NCBI GenBank assembly: GCA_017541465.1
Contig: JAFXYZ010000021.1
Span: 1 to 64,000, forward strand
Length of the DNA: 64,000 bases
Origin: a bacterium
GTDB lineage: Bacteria; Cyanobacteriota; Vampirovibrionia; Gastranaerophilales; Gastranaerophilaceae
Reading direction: 5' to 3'
Shown here: positions 1 through 8,315 of the stretch, in pieces
How the letters are laid out: each line of letters begins with the position of its first letter
How positions within the stretch are numbered: the first letter of the stretch is position 1
The notes under the pieces: generated by a model
Databases searched by the model: none
What the model saw: only the letters and a program-made list of their open reading frames with translations
What the model was told of the DNA's origin: nothing
Translations under genes and position numbers: made by a program

Positions 1-108
1 GAGCGAATAGGCTTCTCGCATCGCCCGATGTCACTTGACGTTTTGGATAAGGATAAGGTAAAAACCTTCTTCAGAGAAAATTATCCTCAGCTTGTTTTAA
101 ATGCTTAA
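1..108 (+). CDS. C-terminal fragment of a gene cut by the window edge
   Basis: An open frame runs in from the left edge and stops at TAA (106-108), giving the last 35 residues of a protein that ends in NYPQLVLNA. It is too short to assign to a family. An extended -10 promoter follows about 30 bases later, so the next gene probably starts a new transcript. Confidence 0.6.
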   Translation, partial: ERIGFSHRPMSLDVLDKDKVKTFFRENYPQLVLNA

Positions 109-134
109 CATTTTATTTTCTTAAAAGAAATATG

Positions 135-143
135 TGCTATAAT
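135..143 (+). promoter_or_regulatory. Extended -10 promoter TGCTATAAT
   Basis: A perfect TGnTATAAT element lies 29 bases upstream of the start codon of the small ORF at 172. No clear -35 box is visible, as expected for an extended -10 promoter. The same TGnTATAAT form recurs at 472-480 and 10369-10377 and inside every CRISPR repeat (minus strand). Confidence 0.6.
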
Positions 144-171
144 TTTCATATCATTTTAACAGGGGATGAGC

Positions 172-429
172 ATGGAAGTTCAGAGAGTTAACTATATGAT
201 TAGAACCAACTCGCCTAAGAAGAACGGACAAAAGCCCTCTTATGAGGATATTCTTAAAGTCGGATACATGGCGGGAAGATACGGAATCAGCCTTGACGGA
301 AATTTGCACGCGGACAACAAACCTCAGCATACAAATGAGGGAGTAAAAATAAACGTGAATTCCTGTACGACTGATTTGCTCGAAACAAACTTGAATAAAA
401 TGGGAATAAAATTCGACAGAATTGCGTAA
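172..429 (+). CDS. Small protein of unknown function (85 aa)
   Basis: The product is hydrophilic and basic, with no membrane segment or recognised domain. The ATG at 172 is preferred over the in-frame ATG at 166 because the Shine-Dalgarno AGGGG (161-165) touches the upstream ATG but sits six bases before the ATG at 172. The gene has its own extended -10 promoter and a strong terminator, so it is probably a monocistronic unit. I do not recognise the family. Confidence 0.65.
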   Translation: MEVQRVNYMIRTNSPKKNGQKPSYEDILKVGYMAGRYGISLDGNLHADNKPQHTNEGVKINVNSCTTDLLETNLNKMGIKFDRIA

Positions 430-437
430 AAAATATA

Positions 438-469
438 AAAGACGGTTTAGACCGTCTTTAATTTTTTGT
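438..469 (+). terminator. Rho-independent terminator
   Basis: A 9-bp perfect stem AAAGACGGT / ACCGTCTTT with loop TTAG is followed by AATTTTTTG. It ends the transcript of the small ORF just upstream. Confidence 0.85.
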
Positions 470-471
470 TG

Positions 472-480
472 TGCTATAAT
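472..480 (+). promoter_or_regulatory. Extended -10 promoter TGCTATAAT
   Basis: TGCTATAAT lies directly behind the terminator. It would give the radical SAM gene at 714 a leader of about 225 nt that runs through the repeat-rich segment 496-694. No -35 box is evident. Confidence 0.5.
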
Positions 481-495
481 TTTGTTATAGACAGT

Positions 496-694
496 TTGTC
501 CGAGCAAATTTGCTGTAATTGTTCAGCAAATTTGCGAGTGGCACGTGAGAAAGCGAAAATCCGTACGAGTAAAACTCGGTTAGCGGGTGCGTAGTTGACG
601 GCAGCAGAGCGAAGTCAACGAAAGCAACGAGCTAAAAGGATTTTCAAGACAAGGTGAGCCATTATGACGGCGAGGCGGCATAAGGCGACACTAG
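496..694 (+). repeat. Dispersed intergenic repeat, copy A
   Basis: This non-coding stretch contains GCAAATTTGC twice as an inverted repeat, then a GTTGAC...GTCAAC hairpin, and ends with GGCATAAGGCGACACTAG. The ends match, in inverted orientation, the segment 6541-6645. Its GTTGACGGC/GAAGTCAACG core also occurs at about 20414-20443. It is a dispersed repeat in or near gene leaders; its function is unknown. Confidence 0.6.
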
Positions 695-713
695 ATTAGA
701 CAAGCAGCAAAAA

Positions 714-2225
714 ATGAGTGAGAAATATTTATACAGCAACGATAAATCGCAACCGCCGAAGATTAATGTCCTGATGGCTTTCCCCGGGATATATTCTTTC
801 GGAATGGCATCACTCGGCTTTCTGAACGTGTTTAAAATGATTGATACCATTGAAGGTGTCTATGCTGAAAGAGTTTTCACAGACTCAAAAACTACCGTTG
901 TCCACTCAAAAGATGTTGATGTAATCGGGTTTTCAATGTCGTTTGAACTCGATTTTATGTCAATTTTTAAAATTTTGGAAAAATTTAAAATACCTTTTAA
1001 AGCGGCGGACAGAGACGAAAATGCCCCGCTTATTTATGGAGGCGGTCCTGTTTTATCCTCTAACCCTGAGCCCTACGCAGAGTTTTTCGATTTGATTTCT
1101 CTCGGAGACGGTTGCGGTGCGGTTCAGCCGATATTTGAATTTATACGGGATAACAGAGATTTACCAAAGAAAGAGCTTTTGAAGAAACTCGATGAAAAGT
1201 TTGATTTTGTCTATATTCCCTCTCTCAAAACAGAGAAAACAGTTGTTAAATGTAATAAAGCTGAGCTTCCAAACTGTCTTGCGACAACTATTTTGAGTGA
1301 AGAGAGCTTCTTTTCAAACACCTACGTTGTTGAAATTGAAAGAGGGTGTCCGAAGAAGTGTAAATTCTGTCAGACGAGCTATCTAAACCACCCGGTAAGA
1401 TACCTGGACTATGATAAAATCATAGCTTCGCTGGATTTTGGCTTAAAACATACCAATAAAATTGCACTTCTCGGCGCTGCAATTTGTGCGCATCCGAACA
1501 TTGACGATATTTGCGGTTATATTATAAAAAGAGTTGATGAGGGCGAAAACATTGAAATGTCGGTTTCTTCCCTCCGTGCTGACTGTGTTTCACCTAAAAC
1601 CGTGGAAGCGCTGGTTAAGTGCGGGCAAAAATCAACAACCATAGCAGTTGAAGCCGGAAGCGAAAGGTTAAGAAAACACATCAACAAAGACTTATCCGAT
1701 GAAGCTGTTTTTAAAGCCATAGATACAATAACCCAAAACGGTATTAATAATATTAAAGTCTATATGATGATAGGGCTTCCTACTGAAACAAAAGAGGATA
1801 TCCTTGCTATTGTTGAGCTGGGGAAGGAAATTAAGAAAAAGCACAAAACTCTCGATTTGACTTTTTCGTTTTCTTCGTTTATCCCGAAAGCCCATACCCC
1901 CTTTGAAACTGAGGAGCATGAGGATATTAAGGGTTTAGAGAAAAAATATGCATATCTTCAGAAGGAGCTTACAAAAATCGGGGTAAAAATACGTTGCTCA
2001 AGCCCTAAGTGGGATTTTTGGCAGGCGGTTTTGTCTGTCGGAGGAAGAGAGCTTAGCGATTTCTTAATCGGGGTTTATGAAAATGGTGGTAATCTTGGCG
2101 CTTTCAAATCGGTCTGGAGTGACTGCGTAAAGATAGGAAAATTCAAGGATGAAGGTAATCTTTCTCTTAAAAAAGTTAAAGTCAATTCCCCTGATGTGTG
2201 GAAATTCATAAAAATTTACAATTAA
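714..2225 (+). CDS. B12-binding-type radical SAM protein
   Basis: The 503-residue protein has an N-terminal B12-binding-like Rossmann region (about residues 15-140, with the motif YGGGPVLSSNPEP). The radical SAM core that follows has C212, C216 and C219 in the canonical CxxxCxxC arrangement (GCPKKCKFC). The following HPVRY motif resembles the uncharacterised TIGR03960-like group, but the extra C-terminal domain often found there is missing. A 4Fe-4S cluster and S-adenosylmethionine radical chemistry are expected; the substrate cannot be told. No good Shine-Dalgarno precedes the ATG, but an in-frame TAA at 681 and the lack of earlier starts fix it. It stands alone after the repeat-containing leader. 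Confidence 0.85.
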   Translation: MSEKYLYSNDKSQPPKINVLMAFPGIYSFGMASLGFLNVFKMIDTIEGVYAERVFTDSKTTVVHSKDVDVIGFSMSFELDFMSIFKILEKFKIPFKAADRDENAPLIYGGGPVLSSNPEPYAEFFDLISLGDGCGAVQPIFEFIRDNRDLPKKELLKKLDEKFDFVYIPSLKTEKTVVKCNKAELPNCLATTILSEESFFSNTYVVEIERGCPKKCKFCQTSYLNHPVRYLDYDKIIASLDFGLKHTNKIALLGAAICAHPNIDDICGYIIKRVDEGENIEMSVSSLRADCVSPKTVEALVKCGQKSTTIAVEAGSERLRKHINKDLSDEAVFKAIDTITQNGINNIKVYMMIGLPTETKEDILAIVELGKEIKKKHKTLDLTFSFSSFIPKAHTPFETEEHEDIKGLEKKYAYLQKELTKIGVKIRCSSPKWDFWQAVLSVGGRELSDFLIGVYENGGNLGAFKSVWSDCVKIGKFKDEGNLSLKKVKVNSPDVWKFIKIYN

Positions 2226-2306
2226 TTTCTTCAGGAATAATAAGTGTTTTGAGTACATTTTATCAAATATCGGACAAATGGTTGAAAAAATCTTTTGTCA
2301 TAGCTA

Positions 2307-2335
2307 TTGACATTAATTGATAATATGTCATAATA
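2307..2335 (+). promoter_or_regulatory. Sigma70-type promoter for an intergenic transcript
   Basis: TTGACA (2307-2312) is separated by 16-17 bases from CATAAT/ATAATA around 2329-2335. This is one of the best -35/-10 pairs in the window, yet no gene of useful length follows on this strand before the terminator at 2460-2483. Confidence 0.6.
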
Positions 2336-2341
2336 CTAATA

Positions 2342-2483
2342 TAAGATTTAAGTGTTAGCAAAACACTAATACACTAAACGAAACATTAATAACAACCCCG
2401 AACACATATAAACTCCTAAATAATAAACACAAAAGAGACCATTAGGATGCAGAAATAAACCACTCACAGAGTGGCTTTTTTTT
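2342..2483 (+). ncRNA. Candidate small RNA (about 140 nt)
   Basis: The unit is bounded by a consensus-like promoter and a rho-independent terminator (CCACTC-ACA-GAGTGG then eight T, 2460-2483). It begins with a small hairpin AGTGTT...AACACT (2351-2367), then a long A/C-rich single-stranded stretch. Only a three-codon ORF behind AGG is visible. It could instead be a leftover leader or an mRNA for a very short peptide. Function unknown. Confidence 0.45.
2460..2483 (+). terminator. Rho-independent terminator
   Basis: A six-base-pair stem CCACTC/GAGTGG with loop ACA is followed by CTTTTTTTT. It closes the candidate small RNA transcript. Confidence 0.75.
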
Positions 2484-2489
2484 ATGCGT

Positions 2490-2780
2490 AGCCGGTGCGT
2501 ATTTTGGCGGAAACGATGAGTTTTCGACAAAATAGCACAATAATGGCGACGTAAGAGTTTTGCAACGCAAAACTCCACAGGAGCATAGCGGATTTTTGCA
2601 AGGCTGAAGTGAGCGAATGCGAACGAAACGCCGTCCGGGTGAAAAATCCGCCGGAATGGAGTTTTTTGTGAATAACAAAAAACGAAATGGAGTGTAAGGA
2701 TTTTGAACTGCAAATAATCCAAGACAGCGAAAAACCGAACGGACGCAGTGAACAACGTGAACGAGTCCGGTGAGCGACTA
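2490..2780. repeat. Dispersed, G/A-rich intergenic repeat region
   Basis: This non-coding stretch between the small RNA terminator and the M48 protease stop is built of short recurring words (GTGAACGAGTCCGG, GAGCGAATGCGAACG). The block GTGAACGAGTCCGGT at its right end recurs at about 20388-20402. Open frames here are unlike any protein and overlap in several frames, so I treat the region as non-coding repeat. Confidence 0.5.
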
Positions 2781-2783
2781 CAG

Positions 2784-3581
2784 TTATTTTGTCATTTTTC
2801 TGATATTTTCTATTCTTCTGTCCAAGTCGGGGTGAGTAGATAAAAATTCAATATTAAACTTATTTTTTTCCTTGAGGATTTCCATCACTCTGATACCTGC
2901 TTCAGCATTCCCATAGATTTTATTCATCATATTTATTGCATATTTATCGGCATTTGTTTCATCCTGTCTTGAAAAAGACAATTCAGAGAGCTCAAAACCG
3001 CTTGAAGCAACGGTATTTATATTACTGTTAGTATTAAATACACTGAAAAGAATTACTGTGGCAGCATTTGAGATATTTCGTCTCAGGTGCATCAGGTGGT
3101 CTTTATGTTTATAGTGCCCCATTTCGTGTGCGATGATAAAAGTCAGTTCTTCATCTGTTTTCAGTTCTTTAAAGAGCGGTTCTGTTATATCGATATTTCC
3201 GTTGGGATAGCAGAAGGCATTTAAATCTTTGTTTTTGATAACATTGATTTCAAGTTTTGATGTTTTGGGAAAATCGGTGTCTGCAGTGAGTATTTTATTC
3301 TTAACTCTCTCAATTCTTTTTCTGTCTTTAGCTGAAATTTCTATGGGTATTTGTTTGTGAGATTTTGTAAGATATTCTTCAAGGTTAGTGCGCTTATCCT
3401 CTCTCAGAGTTTGCAGAACAACTCCCGAAGCCAGAAAAATGAACGTATAAACACAGACAAGTGTTACCGCAAGTCCGGATAAAATTTTGAAAAGTTCTCC
3501 GAGCGGATTTTTTTCCGTAACATTTACGTTTTCAGCCTCTATAATTGCTCTTGCCGCTTCGGCATCATAATTATCTTCCAT
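2784..3581 (-). CDS. M48-family zinc metalloprotease, membrane anchored
   Basis: The 265-residue protein has one N-terminal membrane segment (about residues 33-56) and a peptidase domain with the zinc motif HEMGH. A second-helix E-x-x-AD motif (DETNADKYA) would supply the third ligand. The order matches M48 (HtpX/Oma1/BepA-like) peptidases, which degrade or process envelope proteins. It is the third gene of a minus-strand operon after two YbjQ-like genes, overlapping the preceding one by 11 bases. The substrate is unknown. Confidence 0.85.
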   Translation of the reverse strand: MEDNYDAEAARAIIEAENVNVTEKNPLGELFKILSGLAVTLVCVYTFIFLASGVVLQTLREDKRTNLEEYLTKSHKQIPIEISAKDRKRIERVKNKILTADTDFPKTSKLEINVIKNKDLNAFCYPNGNIDITEPLFKELKTDEELTFIIAHEMGHYKHKDHLMHLRRNISNAATVILFSVFNTNSNINTVASSGFELSELSFSRQDETNADKYAINMMNKIYGNAEAGIRVMEILKEKNKFNIEFLSTHPDLDRRIENIRKMTK

Positions 3582-4020
3582 ATCTGATTGCCGTTCCGTA
3601 TGCTGTTATACAAACTTTTGGGTGCCCTTTTGTGCCGATGGGATCGAGCATAACTGTATCAATTTTTACATTAATAACGGCACTGGCATGTTTTTTAACG
3701 GCAGCTTCCCTTATTCTGAGAAGTGCTTCTCTTCTGCCTCTGTCAAGAACTGATTCATAAGCGGAAACGTTGCCACCGAACAGGTTTTTCAGTCCTGCAA
3801 GAAATGATTTGAAGTAGTCGCAGCCAATGACAACAGATTCTGCAACAAGGTCGCTCTGAATGATTTTAGGACTGTTTGAAACATTTTTTTCAAAAGTTAC
3901 ACAAGGTGATTTATAGAGTTTGATTTCACGTTCTTTAATATTTTTATAGTGATTTTTTTCAATTCTGTTCCCGGTTATGAAGCATATAACAAGGCTGAGA
4001 ATGACTATTAGTAAATCCAT
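3571..4020 (-). CDS. YbjQ/UPF0145-family protein with N-terminal membrane anchor
   Basis: The 149-residue protein has a hydrophobic N-terminus (about residues 2-17) followed by a YbjQ-type domain with the motifs FGGNVSAYE, R-REAL and AVINVK. The family forms small oligomeric rings; its biochemical role is not established. It sits between a soluble YbjQ paralogue (one-base gap) and the M48 protease (11-base overlap), so the three are almost certainly co-transcribed. Confidence 0.75.
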   Translation of the reverse strand: MDLLIVILSLVICFITGNRIEKNHYKNIKEREIKLYKSPCVTFEKNVSNSPKIIQSDLVAESVVIGCDYFKSFLAGLKNLFGGNVSAYESVLDRGRREALLRIREAAVKKHASAVINVKIDTVMLDPIGTKGHPKVCITAYGTAIRYGR

Positions 4021-4021
4021 A

Positions 4022-4360
4022 TTACCCCTGAACTCTCGGTTGAATATTTTCGACTTTTACGGCTGTACCATAAGCATAAACTTCTGAAGCGCCGACTGTG
4101 ATGGCTGATGTTGCATATCTGACGTTGATAATGGCATTTGCCCCCATTTTTGTTGCAAGGTCGATCATTCTTTGTGTTGCTTCTTTTCTTGATTCATTCA
4201 TAAGCTCTGTGTAGCCTTTGATTTCTCCGCCAAAGAAGTTCTTTACACCTGCCATAATATCTTTGCCTGCGTGTTTAGCTCTGACCGTACTTCCTGAAAC
4301 TAAGCCCATGTGGGCAGTTATTCTCATTCCGGGAACAGACTCAATGTTTGTTAATATCAT
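4022..4360 (-). CDS. YbjQ/UPF0145-family protein, soluble
   Basis: The 112-residue product has the full-length YbjQ layout: an N-terminal strand region, FFGGEIKGYTELMNESRKEA, then ANAIINVRYATS. The start is supported by a strong Shine-Dalgarno GGAAGGA nine bases upstream. It is the first gene of the ybjQ-ybjQ-M48 operon, and the AT-rich gap to purA holds the divergent promoters. It resembles the next gene in the operon except that it lacks the membrane anchor, suggesting duplication. Confidence 0.8.
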   Translation of the reverse strand: MILTNIESVPGMRITAHMGLVSGSTVRAKHAGKDIMAGVKNFFGGEIKGYTELMNESRKEATQRMIDLATKMGANAIINVRYATSAITVGASEVYAYGTAVKVENIQPRVQG

Positions 4361-4474
4361 TGTGTTAATCCTTCCAAATACTTTAATTCAAATTTAATAT
4401 AATATTCTTTGCATATATCCTCAATACACGAATTAGACGATAATTATAAGTGTATAATCAACAATTATTCTTTT

Positions 4475-4503
4475 TTGTAATTACCAGCGATTTATAATAT
4501 AAT
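4475..4503 (+). promoter_or_regulatory. Promoter of purA
   Basis: TTGTAA (4475-4480), a 17-base spacer and TATAAT (4498-4503) precede purA by about 50 bases. A second TATAAT overlaps at 4493-4498. Confidence 0.6.
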
Positions 4504-4551
4504 ATTAATGTTCATACAGGGCATGGTTTTATTAACTGAAAGGGGTTAGAA

Positions 4552-5862
4552 TTGAATAATACAGTCGTTGTCGGCGCTCAGTGGGGCGATGAAGGTAAAG
4601 CAAAGATTACGGATTTACTGGCGGAAGATGCCGATATTATTATAAGATACCAGGGCGGTTGCAACGCAGGTCATACCGTTGTTGTAAACGGAGAGACCTA
4701 TAAATTCCATATTATTCCCTCGGGTGTGCTTTATAACGACAAAATCTGTTTCGTGGGTGCAGGAACCGTTATTCACCCTGAATCTTTCAAAAAAGAGGCA
4801 CAGGAACTTTTAGACAGGGGTGTTTCACTTTCCTCTCTCAAAATCAGTCCGCTTGCTTCGATTACTCTTCCTTATCACATTGATATAGACGGTATTTCGG
4901 AAACCTCAGGCAAGACAAACAAGATAGGAACGACCAAAAAAGGTATAGGACCGACTTATTCCGATAAAATCGGGCGCTACGGCTTAAAAATTCAGGATTT
5001 ATATGATGAAGAGTTTTTAAACAAAAGGCTTGACGATATTCTTCCTCTTAAAAATGCTGCACTTGAAAAGGTTTTCAACTCAAAAACCTATTCAAAAGAG
5101 GAAATGCTTAAATATTGCAGGGAATACGCTGAAATTTTCCGCCCTTATGTCTGCGAAGACTGGGTAAAAATTCTTTCTGACGCACTCAAACATGACAAAA
5201 AGATTTTGTTTGAGGGTGCTCAGGGGATAATGCTTGATATTGATTACGGTACTTATCCTTATGTTACAAGTTCAAATCCGATAGGCGGAGGCGCAGGAAC
5301 AGGGAGCGGCGTAGGTCCTACAAACATCAAAAACGTCATAGGCGTAACAAAAGCCTATGTAACAAGAGTTGGCGAAGGGCCTTTTATGACCGAACTTCTT
5401 GATGAAACAGGGGATAAAATCAGAAACATAGGCGGTGAGTTTGGTACAACAACAGGCAGACCAAGACGCTGCGGCTGGTTTGATGCCGTTCTTTCAAGAT
5501 ATTGTGTGCTTGTCGGCGGTTTAACCCAAATGGCAATAACAAAAATAGATGTATTGAATGATTTTGACGAACTTAAAATCTGCGTAGCATATAAAGACAA
5601 AAGAAACGGGAAAGTTTATGAGGATTATCCTACAAACATTAATCTTCACAACTATCTTGAGCCTGTTTATATAACAATGGAAGGGTGGAAACAGGATTTA
5701 AACGGGGCGAAAAGTATTGAGCAACTGCCTCAGAAGGCTAAAGATTACCTTAAAAAACTTGAGGAACTTGTCGGAATACCTATCACCATTGTATCCGTAG
5801 GACCTGACAGAGAGCAGACTTTAATGAAAGAAAATCCGTTTAAAACAAAAGTGTTGATATAA
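4552..5862 (+). CDS. purA: Adenylosuccinate synthetase
   Basis: The enzyme joins IMP and aspartate using GTP, the first committed step to AMP. The 436-residue length is normal. The start codon is TTG, placed six bases behind AGGGG, and the N-terminal residues NNTVVVGAQWGDEGK fit the family start. Asp13 and His41 (in NAGHT), the catalytic pair, are present, as is the C-terminal substrate loop region GEFGTTTGRPRRCGW. One oddity is that the usually invariant GDEGKGK loop reads GDEGKAK (Gly17 to Ala). The next purine step is encoded separately by purB at 39998-41290. Confidence 0.97.
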   Translation: MNNTVVVGAQWGDEGKAKITDLLAEDADIIIRYQGGCNAGHTVVVNGETYKFHIIPSGVLYNDKICFVGAGTVIHPESFKKEAQELLDRGVSLSSLKISPLASITLPYHIDIDGISETSGKTNKIGTTKKGIGPTYSDKIGRYGLKIQDLYDEEFLNKRLDDILPLKNAALEKVFNSKTYSKEEMLKYCREYAEIFRPYVCEDWVKILSDALKHDKKILFEGAQGIMLDIDYGTYPYVTSSNPIGGGAGTGSGVGPTNIKNVIGVTKAYVTRVGEGPFMTELLDETGDKIRNIGGEFGTTTGRPRRCGWFDAVLSRYCVLVGGLTQMAITKIDVLNDFDELKICVAYKDKRNGKVYEDYPTNINLHNYLEPVYITMEGWKQDLNGAKSIEQLPQKAKDYLKKLEELVGIPITIVSVGPDREQTLMKENPFKTKVLI

Positions 5863-5911
5863 AAAATTCCTCATAGTATTATAAAATTATAAAAGACTCA
5901 GGAGAATGAAA

Positions 5912-6154
5912 ATGAATCAAATTATAAAAATAGCATGGGATTTAAACGAAAATTCCGAAAACCGTTATCAACTTGTTTATGAACTCGCTGAACTTGCTAA
6001 AAAACTGGTTGACGAAAACCAATCAAAAAAATCTCACGACGAATTCGGTTATGACGAAGTCGGATTTGATTCTTCAATAAAGAAAGAAAACCCCGTTGAA
6101 CACGCTATTATGGTTAAAGCCTCAGAAAGCGACGACAGCGGGTTAGTCGGTTAA
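5912..6154 (+). CDS. rpoZ: Probable divergent RNA polymerase omega subunit
   Basis: The 80-residue protein has NRYQLVYELAELAKKL followed, after a short acidic linker, by KKENPVEHAIM. This parallels the NRYxxxxxVAxxAKR ... KPVxxAI layout of cyanobacterial omega subunits. Omega helps assemble RNA polymerase by clasping the beta-prime C-terminus. ATG 5912 is preferred to ATG 5906 because GGAG (5901-5904) is seven bases before it. It follows purA by about 50 bases and is followed by a bidirectional hairpin. The assignment rests on motif resemblance only; a lineage-specific small protein is the alternative. Confidence 0.55.
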   Translation: MNQIIKIAWDLNENSENRYQLVYELAELAKKLVDENQSKKSHDEFGYDEVGFDSSIKKENPVEHAIMVKASESDDSGLVG

Positions 6155-6180
6155 TTTACCATCATAAACTTACACAACAA

Positions 6181-6205
6181 AAACTCCCTCAATGTCAGGG
6201 AGTTT
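6181..6205. terminator. Bidirectional terminator between rpoZ-like gene and rpsT
   Basis: A nine-base-pair perfect stem AAACTCCCT / AGGGAGTTT with a seven-base loop. The minus strand continues into TTGTTG, the plus strand into CTTGTTTG. It separates two convergent genes. Confidence 0.75.
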
Positions 6206-6232
6206 CTTGTTTGCGGTATTATATCTGCAAGA

Positions 6233-6499
6233 CTATGCCATTAAAGCATTAACGGCTTTTGTGAGTCTTGATTTCTTTCTTGCAGCGGTATTTTTATGCA
6301 AAATACCTTTTGAAACAGCCTTGTCGCAAAGTTTATAAGCTTCGCTCATTGCTGATTTTACACCGTCTTGGTCTTTGGCTTGTGCGCAAGTCAGAACTTT
6401 TTTAAGCGCAGTTTTGATTGATGAGCGGAATGCAACGTTCTTCTCATAGTTTCTCTGTGCCGTTAAAATTCTTTTCTTTGCTGATTTAATGTTTGCCAT
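6233..6499 (-). CDS. rpsT: 30S ribosomal protein S20
   Basis: The 88-residue basic protein begins MANIKSAKKRI and has the three-helix S20 pattern, with the conserved HKNTAARKKSRL segment near its end. It binds 16S rRNA in the small subunit. A good Shine-Dalgarno (GAAAGGA) precedes the start. It is monocistronic and convergent with the omega-like gene. Confidence 0.97.
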   Translation of the reverse strand: MANIKSAKKRILTAQRNYEKNVAFRSSIKTALKKVLTCAQAKDQDGVKSAMSEAYKLCDKAVSKGILHKNTAARKKSRLTKAVNALMA

Positions 6500-6540
6500 T
6501 TTGATTTTTCCTTTCTAATTACAGATGTATTATTCGTAAT

Positions 6541-6645
6541 CTAGTGTCGCCTTATGCCGCCTCGTCATCCGAGCCGTCATAAAGGCTCACCTTTTCTACG
6601 CACCACTCGCAAATTTTGTCCCCAAAATTTGCTCGGGTTGGATCT
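6541..6645 (-). repeat. Dispersed intergenic repeat, inverted copy B
   Basis: CTAGTGTCGCCTTATGCCGC and the following GGCTCACCTT block are the reverse complement of 648-694, and GCAAATTTTG/GAGCAAA blocks match 500-540. This is therefore an inverted, shortened copy of the 496-694 repeat, placed upstream of rpsT. The rest of the 6500-6806 gap is AT-rich, with TATAAT at 6772-6777 as the only other visible signal. Confidence 0.6.
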
Positions 6646-6806
6646 GCTTTCGAGGATTTGTGAGTACAATTATTATATATTTTCAATTTTGAAAGTAAAG
6701 AAAAATGTTAATTTTATTTACGAATTTGTTCATTTTAAAGCTAAATAGGGCAATTTTTTATATTTTGACGTTATAATTATTCGGAACAATTTATAAAAAT
6801 ACACTA

Positions 6807-8315
6807 ATGAACATTAACAGAATATCACCGAAAATAATAGATAGTTTAAGAAAACCAATAACTCATCTTTCAAACCCGAGCAATCTGCTCCCTGTAATTT
6901 TGCTTGAAACCACCGTTACGGGCGGTCGTTCCATTCAGGCATACAAAAGGGGCGGCAAAACAGAGTTCAGGGAAAGGTTTACGGAAGATGCCGTTTCGGC
7001 TGTTTTCTGGCTTGGCGGTGCAACTGCCCTCAATAAATTCGGTGATAAAATAGGTGAAAAGTTTTTGAATATTCCCGCAAATTTTGATGGCGGAAGTGAT
7101 GCTTTAAGAACACCTATAAAAAACACCGCAAAAGCAATGCTCGAAAAGGCTGAACAGGCGATAACACCTGAAAATCTCAGACAAACCGAAAAGAAGCTCG
7201 CAAGATTTAAGTTTACCAAAATTGCACTCAGCACCCTGATTTCTACCGCATTTGTAGGTTTTGTTCTCCCGAAAATTAATCAGGCACTCACAAGAAGAGC
7301 CATAATGAGGGATAATGCCAAACAGTCTAAGCAGCAGATTTCCGTAACAGGTCAAAGTACTGTTCCTGCGGCGCTTAACTCGAGTTCAAAACTGAATCAG
7401 CCGTCCTTTAAAGGTGTAAACCCCACGAAGCTTGCTAATTTGGCGCATAACCTCGAAAACCATGCTATATTTAAACTTGCAAGTTCTGACGCGGGTATTT
7501 TGACCGGCAGAACAATGAATGCCAGAAATGCTGACGAGAGAAGAGAAGTTTTGTTCAGAGACATAACTTCAAGCTATTTCTATACAATTAACCCCATAGT
7601 TACAAGAAAAATTCTTACACATGTTGTTCCGAACGGCAAGCTCGCAACCATTAACTCTGATACTTCCCAGAGTGTTTTGAAGGAATTTTCAAGAGTAGTA
7701 AGTGAGCATGGCGGCTCTATCAGTGCTGATAAGTTCAGTGAAGTTCTTTTAGGCACTATGGACGACTCGAAGAAGGCCATCATGGACTCTCTTCCGTTTA
7801 AAGACGGTGTAATTTCGCTTGATGTACTGAAGAAGGTTATAAAAGATTCCGATATAATTGAAAGAGCAACGAAGATGACGGGGCTTCAGCCCGAACATGC
7901 TGATTTGGGTAAGGTGTTAACTCAAAAACAGGTTGAAGATGTCCTGAGAAACGGCGCAATTACTGATTTTAAGTCTATGTTTAATATGCATAAGGCGCAG
8001 TTTGGCGATGCTCTGACCAATCCTTCAAAATTTGTTTCAATGAACAAGGTTAATAATTTCCGAGATGCGATTTCGACCTTCGTTGATGAAACCGTTAAAT
8101 GTGCAAAAGACGGGCAGATAACGGAGGATGTTTTAAAGACTGTTGATAAGAAGAATTTACTCAGAAACGGTGCTTTCTGGGCTGTCGGCTTCCTGATTTC
8201 CGCACTCTTCCTCTCAACTCTTATCCCGAAGGCTCAATATTGGCTCACCGAAAGAAGAACAGGCAAAAACGAATTCCCGGGACTCCATGATAAGAAATTA
8301 AATCAAAAAGTTTAA
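6807..8315 (+). CDS. Large lineage-type membrane-associated protein with FKG motif
   Basis: The 502-residue protein has hydrophobic segments at about 136-155 and 464-485, a Ser/Asn/Gln-rich linker with the motif PSFKG near residue 204, and long amphipathic helical regions between. No enzyme motif is visible. Overall style (FKG motif, dispersed hydrophobic segments, basic C-terminus after the last segment) resembles the protein encoded at 44226-45608. I do not recognise a family and infer a lineage-specific envelope-associated protein. The start has only a weak ribosome-binding site. Confidence 0.7.
   Translation: MNINRISPKIIDSLRKPITHLSNPSNLLPVILLETTVTGGRSIQAYKRGGKTEFRERFTEDAVSAVFWLGGATALNKFGDKIGEKFLNIPANFDGGSDALRTPIKNTAKAMLEKAEQAITPENLRQTEKKLARFKFTKIALSTLISTAFVGFVLPKINQALTRRAIMRDNAKQSKQQISVTGQSTVPAALNSSSKLNQPSFKGVNPTKLANLAHNLENHAIFKLASSDAGILTGRTMNARNADERREVLFRDITSSYFYTINPIVTRKILTHVVPNGKLATINSDTSQSVLKEFSRVVSEHGGSISADKFSEVLLGTMDDSKKAIMDSLPFKDGVISLDVLKKVIKDSDIIERATKMTGLQPEHADLGKVLTQKQVEDVLRNGAITDFKSMFNMHKAQFGDALTNPSKFVSMNKVNNFRDAISTFVDETVKCAKDGQITEDVLKTVDKKNLLRNGAFWAVGFLISALFLSTLIPKAQYWLTERRTGKNEFPGLHDKKLNQKV

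Noticed and set aside
2366-2755. 129-codon and overlapping 78-codon minus-strand frames
   Set aside because: They fall in repeat-rich non-coding DNA and run through the small RNA terminator; composition is not protein-like.
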